A DNA stretch of 64,000 nucleotides, taken from assembly GCA_033344775.1 (NCBI GenBank), contig JAWPMT010000007.1, positions 372,001 through 436,000 on the forward strand, written 5' to 3'. This stretch comes from Cytophagales bacterium. Lineage in GTDB: Bacteria > Bacteroidota > Bacteroidia > Cytophagales > Cyclobacteriaceae. The notes beneath the pieces were generated by a model, which had not been told where the DNA came from, searched no databases, and was given only the letters and a program-made list of their open reading frames with translations. Of the stretch, positions 55,401 through 62,737 are shown piece by piece (the stretch's first letter is position 1; the number at the start of each line of letters is the position of its first letter). The position numbers and the translations under genes were made by a program.

Positions 55401-55909
55401 TAGCGCTTGGTGAAGTTGGTGGTGAGATTAATGTAGATGACATTTATGCAAATCTACTTGAGCAAAATACTGAGGAAGCCGCAGGAATGTTGAATCCCTT
55501 CTCTTTCAGGAACAAAGTGAAAAATAAAGGAGAGTGGGATTTGAAGAATAATAAGAATACAATTTTTGGTCTTGCTAACCATACAAAAGGAGAGAAAACC
55601 ACCTTTACTTTTCAGGGGGAATCAATGGAGGCTCAAGATATAGGAAACCATCATTTCGGAGCAGTTGGAGAAGCTATCGGGATTTTTCCTCAGGAATTTA
55701 TGCTTAAACAAGCTGGAGAAGCTCAAATGGCTGCTGGCACATCAAGACCAGAATGGCAGGTCTACAAAGAAGAAACAAGGACCACAGTTAATATGGGTGG
55801 AGTTACGACTTATAAAAGTAAAGTACTGCAACCACCTTACGGGGATGATCCTAGAGATCAAAAGTGGATAAAAGCCGGATTCCAGTACTACAATAAAATA
55901 AGGAAATGA
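52442..55909 (+). CDS. RHS repeat protein with toxin-44-like C-terminal tip
   Basis: A 1155-residue exported RHS protein. Signal peptide MNLKSIFGLLLVLQMAF...AKAQ, then a DUF6443 domain (VDGLGRNKQTVLKEATPG, YDQMGRMDKDALPYQ), YD repeats, and the RHS core (DHLGNVRVSVNESGD, GYYPFGGTF, DAWLGRWAQVDP, GNNPLLFIDPRGD; about residues 860-955). The variable tip (about 955-1155) has FGLANHTKGE, DIGNHHFGAVGEAIG and AGTSRPEWQVY, similar to the polymorphic toxin type 44 domain. An ATG at 52424 is an alternative start. The gene ends in ATGA shared with a candidate immunity gene. Confidence 0.88.
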   Translation: MNLKSIFGLLLVLQMAFSAKAQTTTQNYVMSMTARDTTTFALYYVRGDETKVQTDITYVDGLGRNKQTVLKEATPGLKDLVTPFFYDQMGRMDKDALPYQSAVGTGEYRSNMYNEHTAYYTDTQSNGEVANVSYPYSKRAYETSPLSRVVEMSAPGYSWRPSGFGGTNVVTNVYRSNVQDGSSTEDDIRMFTVDLSDNQVVTSTQYYATGELNVVETKDEDGNRTYEFTDKSGQVVCKKAAVGTADETHTYYVYDIYKRLTFVIPPQAVEEMGTNWSLLNDYSFRDRSLFRYKYDQRNRMIEKQVPGAGKVEMVYDKRDRLVFTLDGNRRDIGSTANSVEYVTSGTRTVTSYEGKSYVRSPGAKILIKKPDFQASKLDNFSVRKSATPYPSEWLYTKYDELNRPVITGIKSMTTTRADLQSLIDNDANYDFSVSYVGAAGGNVYGYADSSYPSASGTEVLTVTYYDNYDFKADFNWESEYNYTGHFTHTRGQMTGGLTLLLDSSPANHLKSVTYYDDRLRPKAVMTENIFGKVDEVVTTYKNDVLPLVASTTMKHRKDGSTTTVHETFTYDHRDRLLTHTHAVAGNGTKTLSSNTYNALGQLIEKDLHDDVSPVQSVDYRYNERGWLTTINGGSGTFDDGTDQFGMELKYNNAPTPNFNGNIGQMLWKAKGGTGVTTASQNYQYGYDDLNRLKSADYSGAGNFDVSNITYDKNGNIETLQRNTIDNLSYDYYGNRLTRVEDATSNTSGFEDVSSVVGTQEYRYDKNGNMLSDTNKGITAIEYNYLNLPQQVTLDDNTIISYTYDAVFLKHRQTVDDGSPETTTYSNGFHYKDNTLQFLQHVEGRARYNSGSWLYEYNLNDHLGNVRVSVNESGDVVQRDGYYPFGGTFNSSATSPENLYKYQGYEQQKETDTYLTEFRIYDAWLGRWAQVDPKANEFHSPYTGMGNNPLLFIDPRGDTIFVNSTGYITRNDETDNLVYTTNEDGELVALGEVGGEINVDDIYANLLEQNTEEAAGMLNPFSFRNKVKNKGEWDLKNNKNTIFGLANHTKGEKTTFTFQGESMEAQDIGNHHFGAVGEAIGIFPQEFMLKQAGEAQMAAGTSRPEWQVYKEETRTTVNMGGVTTYKSKVLQPPYGDDPRDQKWIKAGFQYYNKIRK

Positions 55910-56256
55910 AAAAGCTCTTATTAGCTGTTGTGTTGATCATTATCTCTGGTCTTGCCTTCTTTTTATATCAGTGGTCAACTTTTGAAATGTTTCCTGTCGA
56001 GAGCAACTTAATCCACGAACAAAAAGAGGGCAACAATACTTACCGGATTTATTATCTAGCTGGAAATGCTACGACGGAAGAAGTGATACAATTAAAAGTA
56101 GAGAGACAAGGATACGAGTATCTGATAGAGGCTTTTGAAGGTTATAATTCGCTTAATGACTTCAAAATAGTGAATGATTCAACGGTTCAATTGACTTTGC
56201 TTGACAATAGTTACAAGAATAATAAGCCTGATACTTTAGAAATCAGAATAGACTAG
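55906..56256 (+). CDS. Candidate immunity protein of the RHS tip
   Basis: A 116-residue protein with an N-terminal hydrophobic segment (LLLAVVLIIISGLAFFLYQW) and a small extracytoplasmic domain. It overlaps the RHS gene by four bases (ATGA), the usual arrangement of toxin tip and immunity gene. Sequence family not recognised; the periplasmic anchor would place it where a secreted toxin must be neutralised. Assignment rests on position only. Confidence 0.6.
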   Translation: MKKLLLAVVLIIISGLAFFLYQWSTFEMFPVESNLIHEQKEGNNTYRIYYLAGNATTEEVIQLKVERQGYEYLIEAFEGYNSLNDFKIVNDSTVQLTLLDNSYKNNKPDTLEIRID

Positions 56257-56263
56257 TAATTAG

Positions 56264-56288
56264 AGCCCCGCAGTGCCGGGGCTTTTTC
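56264..56288 (+). terminator. Rho-independent terminator after the RHS/immunity genes
   Basis: Stem AGCCCCG / CGGGGCT with loop CAGTGC and a following T tract. It closes the RHS transcript and marks the left side of the island. Confidence 0.85.
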
Positions 56289-56297
56289 TTTACTGCT

Positions 56298-56648
56298 TCA
56301 ATCTTGCCTGAATCTCCCTAAGGCATAACCAATGATGGCACCAACAAGTGTTCCAATAGTTACTCCATCTAGAATTTTAGAATAACCAAGAAATACAACC
56401 GCCCCTAGAAGGAGAAGCACAAGGCCAATATCGAACAAATAGGTAAATAAAAAGGTCTGACGGCTACTAGCAAGGTTTTTCATGATATTAGCAACAGTGA
56501 CTTTATAGTTCTCACCATTTACAAACTTCCAAAATTGAACATTGGCTAGCTGCTGGCTGAAAGCCTGAACTTGTCTCTCAAACTCTTGCTTTTGCTTTTC
56601 TTCAGGCGTTTTTTTACCATCTTCAGAATTGTTTTCCTGCTGGCTCAT
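56298..56648 (-). CDS. Small membrane protein next to the island repressor
   Basis: A 116-residue protein: a charged, Gln/Glu-rich N-terminal half (KTPEEKQKQEFERQVQAFSQQ) and two C-terminal membrane helices (FLFTYLFDIGLVLLLLGAVVF and TIGTLVGAIIGYALG). It overlaps the XRE gene by four bases. Function unknown. Confidence 0.7.
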   Translation of the reverse strand: MSQQENNSEDGKKTPEEKQKQEFERQVQAFSQQLANVQFWKFVNGENYKVTVANIMKNLASSRQTFLFTYLFDIGLVLLLLGAVVFLGYSKILDGVTIGTLVGAIIGYALGRFRQD

Positions 56649-56980
56649 GAGTATGCTTGTTTGGTCTTAAAATCTCTTACAAGGGCATCAATGACGGAGA
56701 AGATTTTATCTTTCTCTGAATCTGGCAGACGTTGAATGTCCTTGATCCTTTTAACTGTGTCATTGTCCAATACTTCTTCCTGATCTTCTTCACTGACTAG
56801 ATAATCAAGCGAAACACCTAGCGCGTCAGCTATCCGTTTAGCATATTCAACAGACGGCATTACATCCCCTCTTTCATATTTACTAATGGCATCCCTCGAA
56901 ATGCCAGTTGCTTCGGCTAAATCTACCTGAGACAGGCTTTTGAGCTTTTTAAGCTTGGTAATCTTCTCACTCAGCTTCAT
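56645..56980 (-). CDS. XRE family repressor of the island
   Basis: A 111-residue protein with an N-terminal helix-turn-helix (LKSLSQVDLAEATGISRDAI, SKYERGDVMPSVEYAKR) and a helical tail. It is divergent from the ATPase gene, as a phage-like control switch would be. On the minus strand an exact -7 element lies upstream of the start. Confidence 0.85.
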   Translation of the reverse strand: MKLSEKITKLKKLKSLSQVDLAEATGISRDAISKYERGDVMPSVEYAKRIADALGVSLDYLVSEEDQEEVLDNDTVKRIKDIQRLPDSEKDKIFSVIDALVRDFKTKQAYS

Positions 56981-57020
56981 AGAAAATCAGCAATTACTAC
57001 TAAAAACGTAAGATCGTCTA

Positions 57021-57028
57021 CAAAACTA
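57021..57028 (-). promoter_or_regulatory. -7 promoter element of the XRE repressor gene
   Basis: TAGTTTTG on the minus strand matches TAnnTTTG exactly, 41 bases before the start. A good -33 TTG is not present at the expected spacing. Confidence 0.4.
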
Positions 57029-57061
57029 GTCATTTATGGTAATGAAAAAATAATATAATAC

Positions 57062-57092
57062 TTGATTGAGTGTATAAGATCATCTAATATTG
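57062..57092 (+). promoter_or_regulatory. Possible promoter of the ATPase gene
   Basis: TTG (57062-57064), 20 bases, then TAATATTG (57085-57092), one mismatch from TAnnTTTG. It supports a start codon at 57140 rather than at the TTG 57062. Confidence 0.35.
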
Positions 57093-57139
57093 CTGAACAT
57101 CCTACTTGTATAATAAATTATTACGCAATTGCTGAAAAA

Positions 57140-58675
57140 ATGGAAAGACTTAACTCTTCCAACCCTGAACACATCATCTATCAACACGAACCGCTAGACA
57201 TTGCCGTACTTGGTGGCGTCCGTTTAGAAGGCTTGGACCGGATGCGAGTAACACTGAAGGTAAAAGTTGAACACCTGAGCTTACGGCATAACCTGGACTT
57301 GTACAATGACAACCAGACGGAGAAGCTTGTTAGGAAGATCGCCGAGCGGCTGGACATTGGTACGAGTGTAGCAACTGCGGCCTTGACTGATTTAACCGAC
57401 TGTTTGGAGCAATACAGACTAGAGGAGATCGAACGACAACAACAGGCACATAACAAAAGGAAAATGCTAACTCCTGAAGAGATCAAAGCCGCCCAAGACT
57501 ATCTGAAAGCTCCCAATCTAATGACTAGAACCATGCAGGACATAGGCAGGGCCGGTGTGATTGGTGAAATGATCAACCGCCTGCTCATGTACCTGATCTT
57601 TACCAGCAGGAAACGGGACAGCCCTTTGCACATCATCAGCTTGGGAAGTTCAGGAATCGGCAAAACACACCTACAAGAAAAGGTTAGCGCACTGATCCCG
57701 GATGAAGACAAGTTAGAAATCACCACTTTGAGCGGCAACGCCTTCTACTACTTCGGCCAACAAGAACTGAGAAATAAACTGATACTGATTGAAGACTTAG
57801 ACGGAGCCGAAGAAGTGCTTTATCCCTTGCGAGAAATCAAGAGCAAGAAGCAGGTAACTAAAACGGTGGTGATCAAAAACACAAAGGGCGAGACCAGAAC
57901 CGTAACGCTGAAGGTTGAAGGCCCGGTCTGCGTGTCTGGATGTACAACCAAGGAGAGTTTATATGAAGACAATGCGAACCGAAGCTTTTTGATCTACATC
58001 GATGAAAGCCCGGAGCAGGACGAACAGATTATGAGCTATCAACGCCAACTGAGTGCGGGCAAAATCAATCTGTCAGAGCAGTGGGAAGTCATTGAGCAGT
58101 TCCAGAACATGCAAAGAGTGTTGCAATCTGTGAGTATTAGAAATCCTTACGCTGAATCCCTGCGGATCCCGCAAGAAGTGTTTAAGCCCAGAAGGACCAA
58201 CGCCCACTATCTGGCCTTTATCGAAGCAGTGACTTTTTATCACCAATACCAGCGAGAGAAACAACACGACAAGGAAACCGGAGAAGAGTATATCGAGACG
58301 ACACTGGAAGACATAGAAGAAGCTAACAAGCTGATGCGTGAAATATTGCTGCGCAAATCTGATGACCTGAACGGGGCAACTAGGAATTACTTTGAGCGAT
58401 TGAAAGTGTGGATGAAGCAGGAAGACAAGAACACCTTTAGCAATGTGTCAGCCAGACAGGCCTTGAAAGTGAACGCCAGCAATCAAAAGCGATACATGAT
58501 CGCATTACAAGAATGGGGCTTGGTGAGAAAGGCAAAGGGCGACAAAAAGAACGGCTACGCCTACGAAGTGGCCACCTTCGATGATCAGCAACAGCGTAAT
58601 GAAAAGATCGGGCAAGTGCTGGACAATACTTTGTCTGAGTTGAAGAAGTTCAAGAAGACCAAAAGAAGTTCATAG
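57140..58675 (+). CDS. AAA+ ATPase of the mobile-element primase/helicase type
   Basis: A 511-residue protein. After a helical N-terminal region, the ATPase core has Walker A SLGSSGIGKTH (about residues 167-177), Walker B KLILIEDLDG, and a conserved segment KVEGPVCVSGCTTKESLYED with the arginine pattern ANRSFLIYID. This matches the ATPase portion of primase proteins with CHC2 and Toprim domains found in plasmid-like elements, but here the N-terminal zinc finger and Toprim parts are absent. It ends in a basic helix (KKFKKTKRSS) that may bind DNA. A TTG start at 57062 is possible but would cover the promoter. Confidence 0.75.
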   Translation: MERLNSSNPEHIIYQHEPLDIAVLGGVRLEGLDRMRVTLKVKVEHLSLRHNLDLYNDNQTEKLVRKIAERLDIGTSVATAALTDLTDCLEQYRLEEIERQQQAHNKRKMLTPEEIKAAQDYLKAPNLMTRTMQDIGRAGVIGEMINRLLMYLIFTSRKRDSPLHIISLGSSGIGKTHLQEKVSALIPDEDKLEITTLSGNAFYYFGQQELRNKLILIEDLDGAEEVLYPLREIKSKKQVTKTVVIKNTKGETRTVTLKVEGPVCVSGCTTKESLYEDNANRSFLIYIDESPEQDEQIMSYQRQLSAGKINLSEQWEVIEQFQNMQRVLQSVSIRNPYAESLRIPQEVFKPRRTNAHYLAFIEAVTFYHQYQREKQHDKETGEEYIETTLEDIEEANKLMREILLRKSDDLNGATRNYFERLKVWMKQEDKNTFSNVSARQALKVNASNQKRYMIALQEWGLVRKAKGDKKNGYAYEVATFDDQQQRNEKIGQVLDNTLSELKKFKKTKRSS

Positions 58676-58760
58676 CCAAAAATGAACCACATAACAGCCC
58701 ATACAGCCAGCAAACCTACAGAATCGAAGTAGTTCACTTTAAATCGGAAACATCAACCGA

Positions 58761-59777
58761 GTGAAAAATTTAGTCCTATCGAATCCCTCCTTTAGATACC
58801 TTGAAAAGAGCTTCACCGAATGGCTAAACGTCCAAGGCTACGCAGAAAGTACGGTTTATAGACTGCCGCCACATGTTCGCGAATTGCTTCACTATCTGGA
58901 GCAAGAAGGCATACAGAGCATTAAAGAACTAACGATCCATCACATCGAGACACACTATCAAAACCTGAAGGAAAGAAGAAATCAACGAAGGGGCGGAAGC
59001 CTGAGCAATGCACATCTAAATAAGCACATCCAAGCACTACGGAAGTTCACTGAGTACTTACGAAAAGTAGGCCGTCTGGAAATCGCCGAGCCACAAATAT
59101 CTAATGAAGAGTCGGAGAACCGGATTATCTACCTAACCCCCGAAGAGATCACCTTACTGTTCAAAGTAACCTATCAATCGCCTGAGAAGTTGCCCAATGT
59201 AACCCCGGAAGTATTGGAAGCAATACAAGCCAGAGACAGAGCCATGTTAGCGGTGTTTTATGGTTGCGGGTTGAGAAGAAATGAAGGGGTTAATCTGAAC
59301 GTTGGAGACATCAACTTTGATAGGTCATTGCTTCACGTGAGAAAGGGCAAGAACAATAAAGAAAGGTTTGTACCCATTAGCAAAACCAACCGAAAGTATT
59401 TAACTCAATACACCTACGACCACAGATCAACGCTAGTAAAAGCCAGCAAAAGTGAAGCGGTTTTTATCAGTTATCAGAGCCACCAAAGGTTACAAGGCCA
59501 AAGCCTGTTCAACCGGCTGAAGTATCTTCAACTGCAGACAGGCGATCTTGATCTATTGGAGAAAGAAATAGGTCTGCACACGCTCCGGCACAGTATCGCC
59601 ACCCACTTTATGCAAGCCGGGATGAAGCTAGACAGTATCGCTCGATTCCTTGGACACGATAGCCTAGACAGCACACAGATATACACGCACTTAGCAGGTG
59701 TGAAACCACAATCGAAACAACCCTTTGCTAACCTCAGAGCCTATGAACCAGGAAGATTATCAGAAGACGAAAGATAG
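58761..59777 (+). CDS. Tyrosine recombinase A
   Basis: A 338-residue integrase of the XerC/XerD type. The N-terminal core-binding domain (about 10-105) has FTEWLNVQGYAESTVYRLPP. The catalytic domain has R172 in GLRRNEGVNL, H273-x-x-R276 in HTLRHSIATHF, H299 in LGHDSLDS and the nucleophile Y308 in TQIYTHL. The start is GTG. It overlaps the second recombinase by 35 bases, so both are made together and may act as a heteromeric pair. Confidence 0.93.
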   Translation: MKNLVLSNPSFRYLEKSFTEWLNVQGYAESTVYRLPPHVRELLHYLEQEGIQSIKELTIHHIETHYQNLKERRNQRRGGSLSNAHLNKHIQALRKFTEYLRKVGRLEIAEPQISNEESENRIIYLTPEEITLLFKVTYQSPEKLPNVTPEVLEAIQARDRAMLAVFYGCGLRRNEGVNLNVGDINFDRSLLHVRKGKNNKERFVPISKTNRKYLTQYTYDHRSTLVKASKSEAVFISYQSHQRLQGQSLFNRLKYLQLQTGDLDLLEKEIGLHTLRHSIATHFMQAGMKLDSIARFLGHDSLDSTQIYTHLAGVKPQSKQPFANLRAYEPGRLSEDER

Positions 59778-60666
59778 CTTTAGTGAATACCTGAAATCAA
59801 AGGAGTTCACTAACAAAAGCATCCAAACCCGGATGACTGTATTTAACCAATACTTACTGTGGGCAGATCAGGAGAACCTAGAGCCAGAACAAATTACTTA
59901 CAATGATTTACTGCTTTACCTGAAGTACTGCCAAGGCCAAGGACTCCAACAAAGAACAATCAAAAGTCATATTGCGCTCATCAAGCACTATTATAATTAC
60001 CTGATCCGAGAGCGTATAATCACCCTAAATCCGACAACAGACATCAACGTAAAAGGTGCGCGGCGCAAAGTGCTTTATCACATCATGGAGCCTCATGAGC
60101 TACACCAACTCTACCACGAGTTCCCCTGCAACAGCTTAGCAGAAAAGCGCAATCGGATCATGTTAGGGCTGTTTGTTTATCAGGGCTTGCGGACTGAAGA
60201 AGTAGGCAGACTGGAAGTGCAACACATTAAGCTGAGAGAAGGCAAAATCGATGTATTAGGCGGACGAAACAGCAATGAAAGGCTAATACAGCTTGAAAGC
60301 TATCAGGTAATGGATATGCACGATTACATCCTACAAGTACGACCGGAACTTATGAAGATGGAGCCTAAACGAAGGAACCAGCAGAAGCAAGAAACAGACC
60401 TGCTTTTCATTGGTCAGGGTGGGCAACGATACAGCATTAACAACTTCATTACTCAAACTATGATCAGTGCGCGATCAATCAACCCTGACCTATTAAATGC
60501 AAAGCACATCCGGGCCAGTGTGATTACAAAATGGCTGAAGTTGTACAACCTTCGAGAAGTTCAATACTTGGCCGGGCATAGATATATCAGCAGCACAGAA
60601 AGCTATTTGCAGAACGATCTGGAAGAGCTCAAAGAAGAAGTGCAACAATACCATCCATTAGGTTAA
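59743..60666 (+). CDS. Tyrosine recombinase B
   Basis: A 307-residue integrase related to the preceding one. Core-binding domain YLKSKEFTNKSIQTRMTVF; catalytic motifs GLRTEEVGRL, KHIRASVITKWL, AGHRYISSTESYLQ with the likely tyrosine near residue 285. The HxxR box reads KHIRA, less standard than in recombinase A, so its activity may depend on the partner. I choose ATG at 59743 instead of TTG at 59725. Confidence 0.9.
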   Translation: MNQEDYQKTKDSFSEYLKSKEFTNKSIQTRMTVFNQYLLWADQENLEPEQITYNDLLLYLKYCQGQGLQQRTIKSHIALIKHYYNYLIRERIITLNPTTDINVKGARRKVLYHIMEPHELHQLYHEFPCNSLAEKRNRIMLGLFVYQGLRTEEVGRLEVQHIKLREGKIDVLGGRNSNERLIQLESYQVMDMHDYILQVRPELMKMEPKRRNQQKQETDLLFIGQGGQRYSINNFITQTMISARSINPDLLNAKHIRASVITKWLKLYNLREVQYLAGHRYISSTESYLQNDLEELKEEVQQYHPLG

Positions 60667-60761
60667 TCCATGAATCATGAAGACTAGAGGACCATAGCCA
60701 ATAACGAATTAGATAATTTTACTCCGAATCACAAGTGATCTAAATAAGATCATCAAGACTT

Positions 60762-60840
60762 ACCCCTGTATGGTTTACAGCCAGGAAACGACTGTGTTGC
60801 TTACTTGTGAGCAAGGAGAACCTAAGCAGGGGTTCTTTTT
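60762..60840 (+). ncRNA. Candidate structured RNA or attenuator before a small gene
   Basis: ACCCCTG (60762-60768) can pair with CAGGGGT (60827-60833), enclosing hairpins CTGTA/TACAG (60766-60780) and TTGCTTA/TGAGCAA (60797-60814). A terminator hairpin AGAACC/GGTTCT (60817-60836) followed by TTTTT uses part of the same CAGGGGT sequence. The two structures exclude each other, as in attenuators. It lies between recombinase B and the 78-residue gene. Confidence 0.45.
60817..60840 (+). terminator. Terminator within the structured leader
   Basis: AGAACC / GGTTCT with loop TAAGCAGG and a run of five T. It ends transcripts coming from the recombinase genes, or attenuates the next gene. Confidence 0.7.
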
Positions 60841-60860
60841 AACTCCTAAATACAAGTAAA

Positions 60861-61097
60861 ATGAAAGTAAAACCGAAAGAGTTAGCCCCGCTGGCTGACT
60901 TTATCAATGACTCCTATGTGGGTGATCTAGCCACGGCCAGCAATGACCTCAGAAAGGCAGTTTACATGCTCCATTACATCGAGCCGGGTTCGGTAACAGA
61001 ATCAGAAATCAAGGACGTATGTTTTGCACTCCATCACATGAGCCAAAGACTATTTACGGCCTATAAGGATCGAATCAACATCAAACTAAACAAGTAA
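60861..61097 (+). CDS. Small helical protein of the island
   Basis: A 78-residue protein (start MKVKPKELAPLADFINDSYV, end DRINIKLNK), probably four helices, with histidines in MLHYIEPGS and FALHHMSQR. No motif recognised. It has its own terminator immediately after, and a structured leader before it, which supports a real and regulated gene. Confidence 0.7.
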   Translation: MKVKPKELAPLADFINDSYVGDLATASNDLRKAVYMLHYIEPGSVTESEIKDVCFALHHMSQRLFTAYKDRINIKLNK

Positions 61098-61102
61098 CTA
61101 CA

Positions 61103-61124
61103 GGCTCCGAAAGGAGCCTTTTTT
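61103..61124 (+). terminator. Rho-independent terminator
   Basis: GGCTCC-GAAA-GGAGCC followed by six T, directly after the 78-residue gene. A textbook tetraloop terminator. Confidence 0.9.
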
Positions 61125-62141
61125 AATCCCCTGAATCAGAAGAAACCATTTTAGAAAAAGCGGACAAAATACTTTAACCCCTCTACGAGCTACACACAAT
61201 TAGCTACGCTACCTCGGCATTCCGCCTGCCCCGTCTACAGTTCCCCAGACAGCCCCGCAGTACTCACCGCACTCGCCGATGTGATCGGCCTCTAATCCAA
61301 TGGATGCATCCCTCTTGTGCCGGTATGGCCCAGTGCACCGCTAGTCCAGCAAATCTTTTTGAAGTGATGTTTTGAAAGGGTTTAGAAGTCAGTGGGTCGC
61401 TTGCAGTTTTGGGTGGGTGAAGTTGAAAGGTCAGTTTACCCGTGATAGGTCAGTGGTAATCTGTTTTTACCCAGGCATCGAGCCAGGGCAAAAAACACTT
61501 AGGAAAAGCGGCGTGCCTGTGGTTCGTCTGTCAGGCTGCCCGTCGGAAATAGAAAAGGTCGTTCCAGTTTTTTCTTTGGTGTTCATTTTTTTAGGCAAGA
61601 AAAAAACGGGGCTCCACCTTGTCTATTCCTTTGGTTGCTGCCAGTACGGTCCTCGTCACAGGTGTTCTCTCTGTCTTTTTTGAATTATTGAACGCCTGCG
61701 GCAGCTAGGCAAAAAAGCCAGCTACTCACCTCTAGTTTATGCGGGCCTGCGACTCACGCCAGTTCCCTGCGCTTCACTCCTGAACGAGTCAGGTGCTTGC
61801 TCCGGCACTTCCGGCCACTCCTTACAGTCGCTTTACCCGGCAGGCTGGCGAGAGTACCCGCAGACGGCCCGCCAAGGTTATCAAGATAGCTAAGCTCATC
61901 AGGCTTTTAACTCAGGTGGTGGAAACCTGCCGCACTCTGTTAATGATCTGCCCCGATCCGGTGCAGTGCTTCCCTTGGCACATCCTCCCGGTAACCAAGT
62001 CGGCGACCTGGTACGTGCTTTAGTTGATGATCGAGTACGCCGACTTGTTCACCGGAACGATGGACGATCCGAGACAGGCCAACAAATAGCAATAAATGCC
62101 CGTTAATATGGTTTTATCAACAATAACTAAATGTACAAAAC
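61125..62141. other. About 1 kb without a credible gene, GC-rich block
   Basis: The stretch is visibly richer in G and C than everything around it and carries no convincing protein gene; the two longest frames have atypical composition and no relatives I recognise. Structural features include GCCGAT-GTG-ATCGGC (61271-61285), the palindrome GGATGCATCC near 61301 and many short C-rich tracts (61740-62050). Possible roles are an origin, a transfer or recombination region, or a large structured RNA. None can be proved from the sequence alone. Confidence 0.5.
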
Positions 62142-62630
62142 ATGGCAACAGAGAATCTTGTATCCATCACAATTAGCCCGGAAGACCTGGGCAAAATCAA
62201 TGCAGCAGTTACAGAACTCAACACAACGCTAAAGCCGCTATTAATCTCTTTATCAGCTGACCAGCGACGAGAGATACCCAAGATGGGAGACGGCACAGAG
62301 CCTTTTGTTAGTAAGGTCATGGACTATGCGAAAAGCAATCCGGAGTTTGCACCACCTTACATGAATGTAGAAGAGCTGGAGATTGATTTTAACGCAGTGA
62401 AAGACCTCAATGCGGTGTATCGTCCCTTGTTGCAACTCTTACAGCAGTTAAATGATAGTATCATGCTCTCAGGCAGTGAAGCTTACGTAGCGTCACTGGC
62501 TTACTACAACTCTGTTAAGATCGCATCGAGAATGAACATTGCAGGAGCTAAAGCCATATATGATGACTTGAAGCAACGTTTTTCCAAAGTGACCACCACA
62601 AATGGTCAAAGCCTGAGCACTGATACTTAA
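62142..62630 (+). CDS. Helical protein of unknown function, right end of the island
   Basis: A 162-residue protein (start MATENLVSITISPEDLG), mostly alpha-helical, with VTELNTTLKPLLISLSADQRREIPKMG-type patterns early and a second helical half (LLQLLQQLNDSIMLSGSEAY). No signal peptide or catalytic motif. It is followed by its own terminator. I do not know the family. Confidence 0.7.
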   Translation: MATENLVSITISPEDLGKINAAVTELNTTLKPLLISLSADQRREIPKMGDGTEPFVSKVMDYAKSNPEFAPPYMNVEELEIDFNAVKDLNAVYRPLLQLLQQLNDSIMLSGSEAYVASLAYYNSVKIASRMNIAGAKAIYDDLKQRFSKVTTTNGQSLSTDT

Positions 62631-62649
62631 AGTTGAAGCTCAGAGCCGC

Positions 62650-62685
62650 AAGGGGGTACCTCGGAAGTACCCCTTTGATGCTTTT
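62650..62685 (+). terminator. Terminator with GTACCCC stem
   Basis: Stem AAGGGGGTAC / GTACCCCTTT (one G-U pair) with loop CTCGGAA, followed nine bases later by a T tract. The GTACCCC motif returns twice downstream. Confidence 0.6.
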
Positions 62686-62737
62686 TGCTCCCTGTTTTGA
62701 GCAAATTACTCGCCCTTCGAAGCAAATAGCCGCAAAC

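Noticed and set aside
49324-55909. SpvB-like and RHS genes as one gene broken by a frameshift
   Set aside because: The first ends normally after a YD repeat and the second begins with its own signal peptide, so these are two genes.
57062-57139. N-terminal extension of the ATPase from a TTG
   Set aside because: The TTG also fits a -33 promoter element, and the extra 26 residues show no conserved pattern; ATG at 57140 is preferred.
61372-61683. A 103-codon open frame in the GC-rich block
   Set aside because: Composition is rich in Cys, Gly and Val without a recognisable pattern, there is no plausible start context, and no homologous motif is visible. It looks like chance in a GC-rich stretch.
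61793-62023. A 76-codon open frame in the GC-rich block
   Set aside because: Rich in Arg, Pro and Thr with no family pattern; lies in the same atypical region and is more likely noncoding.
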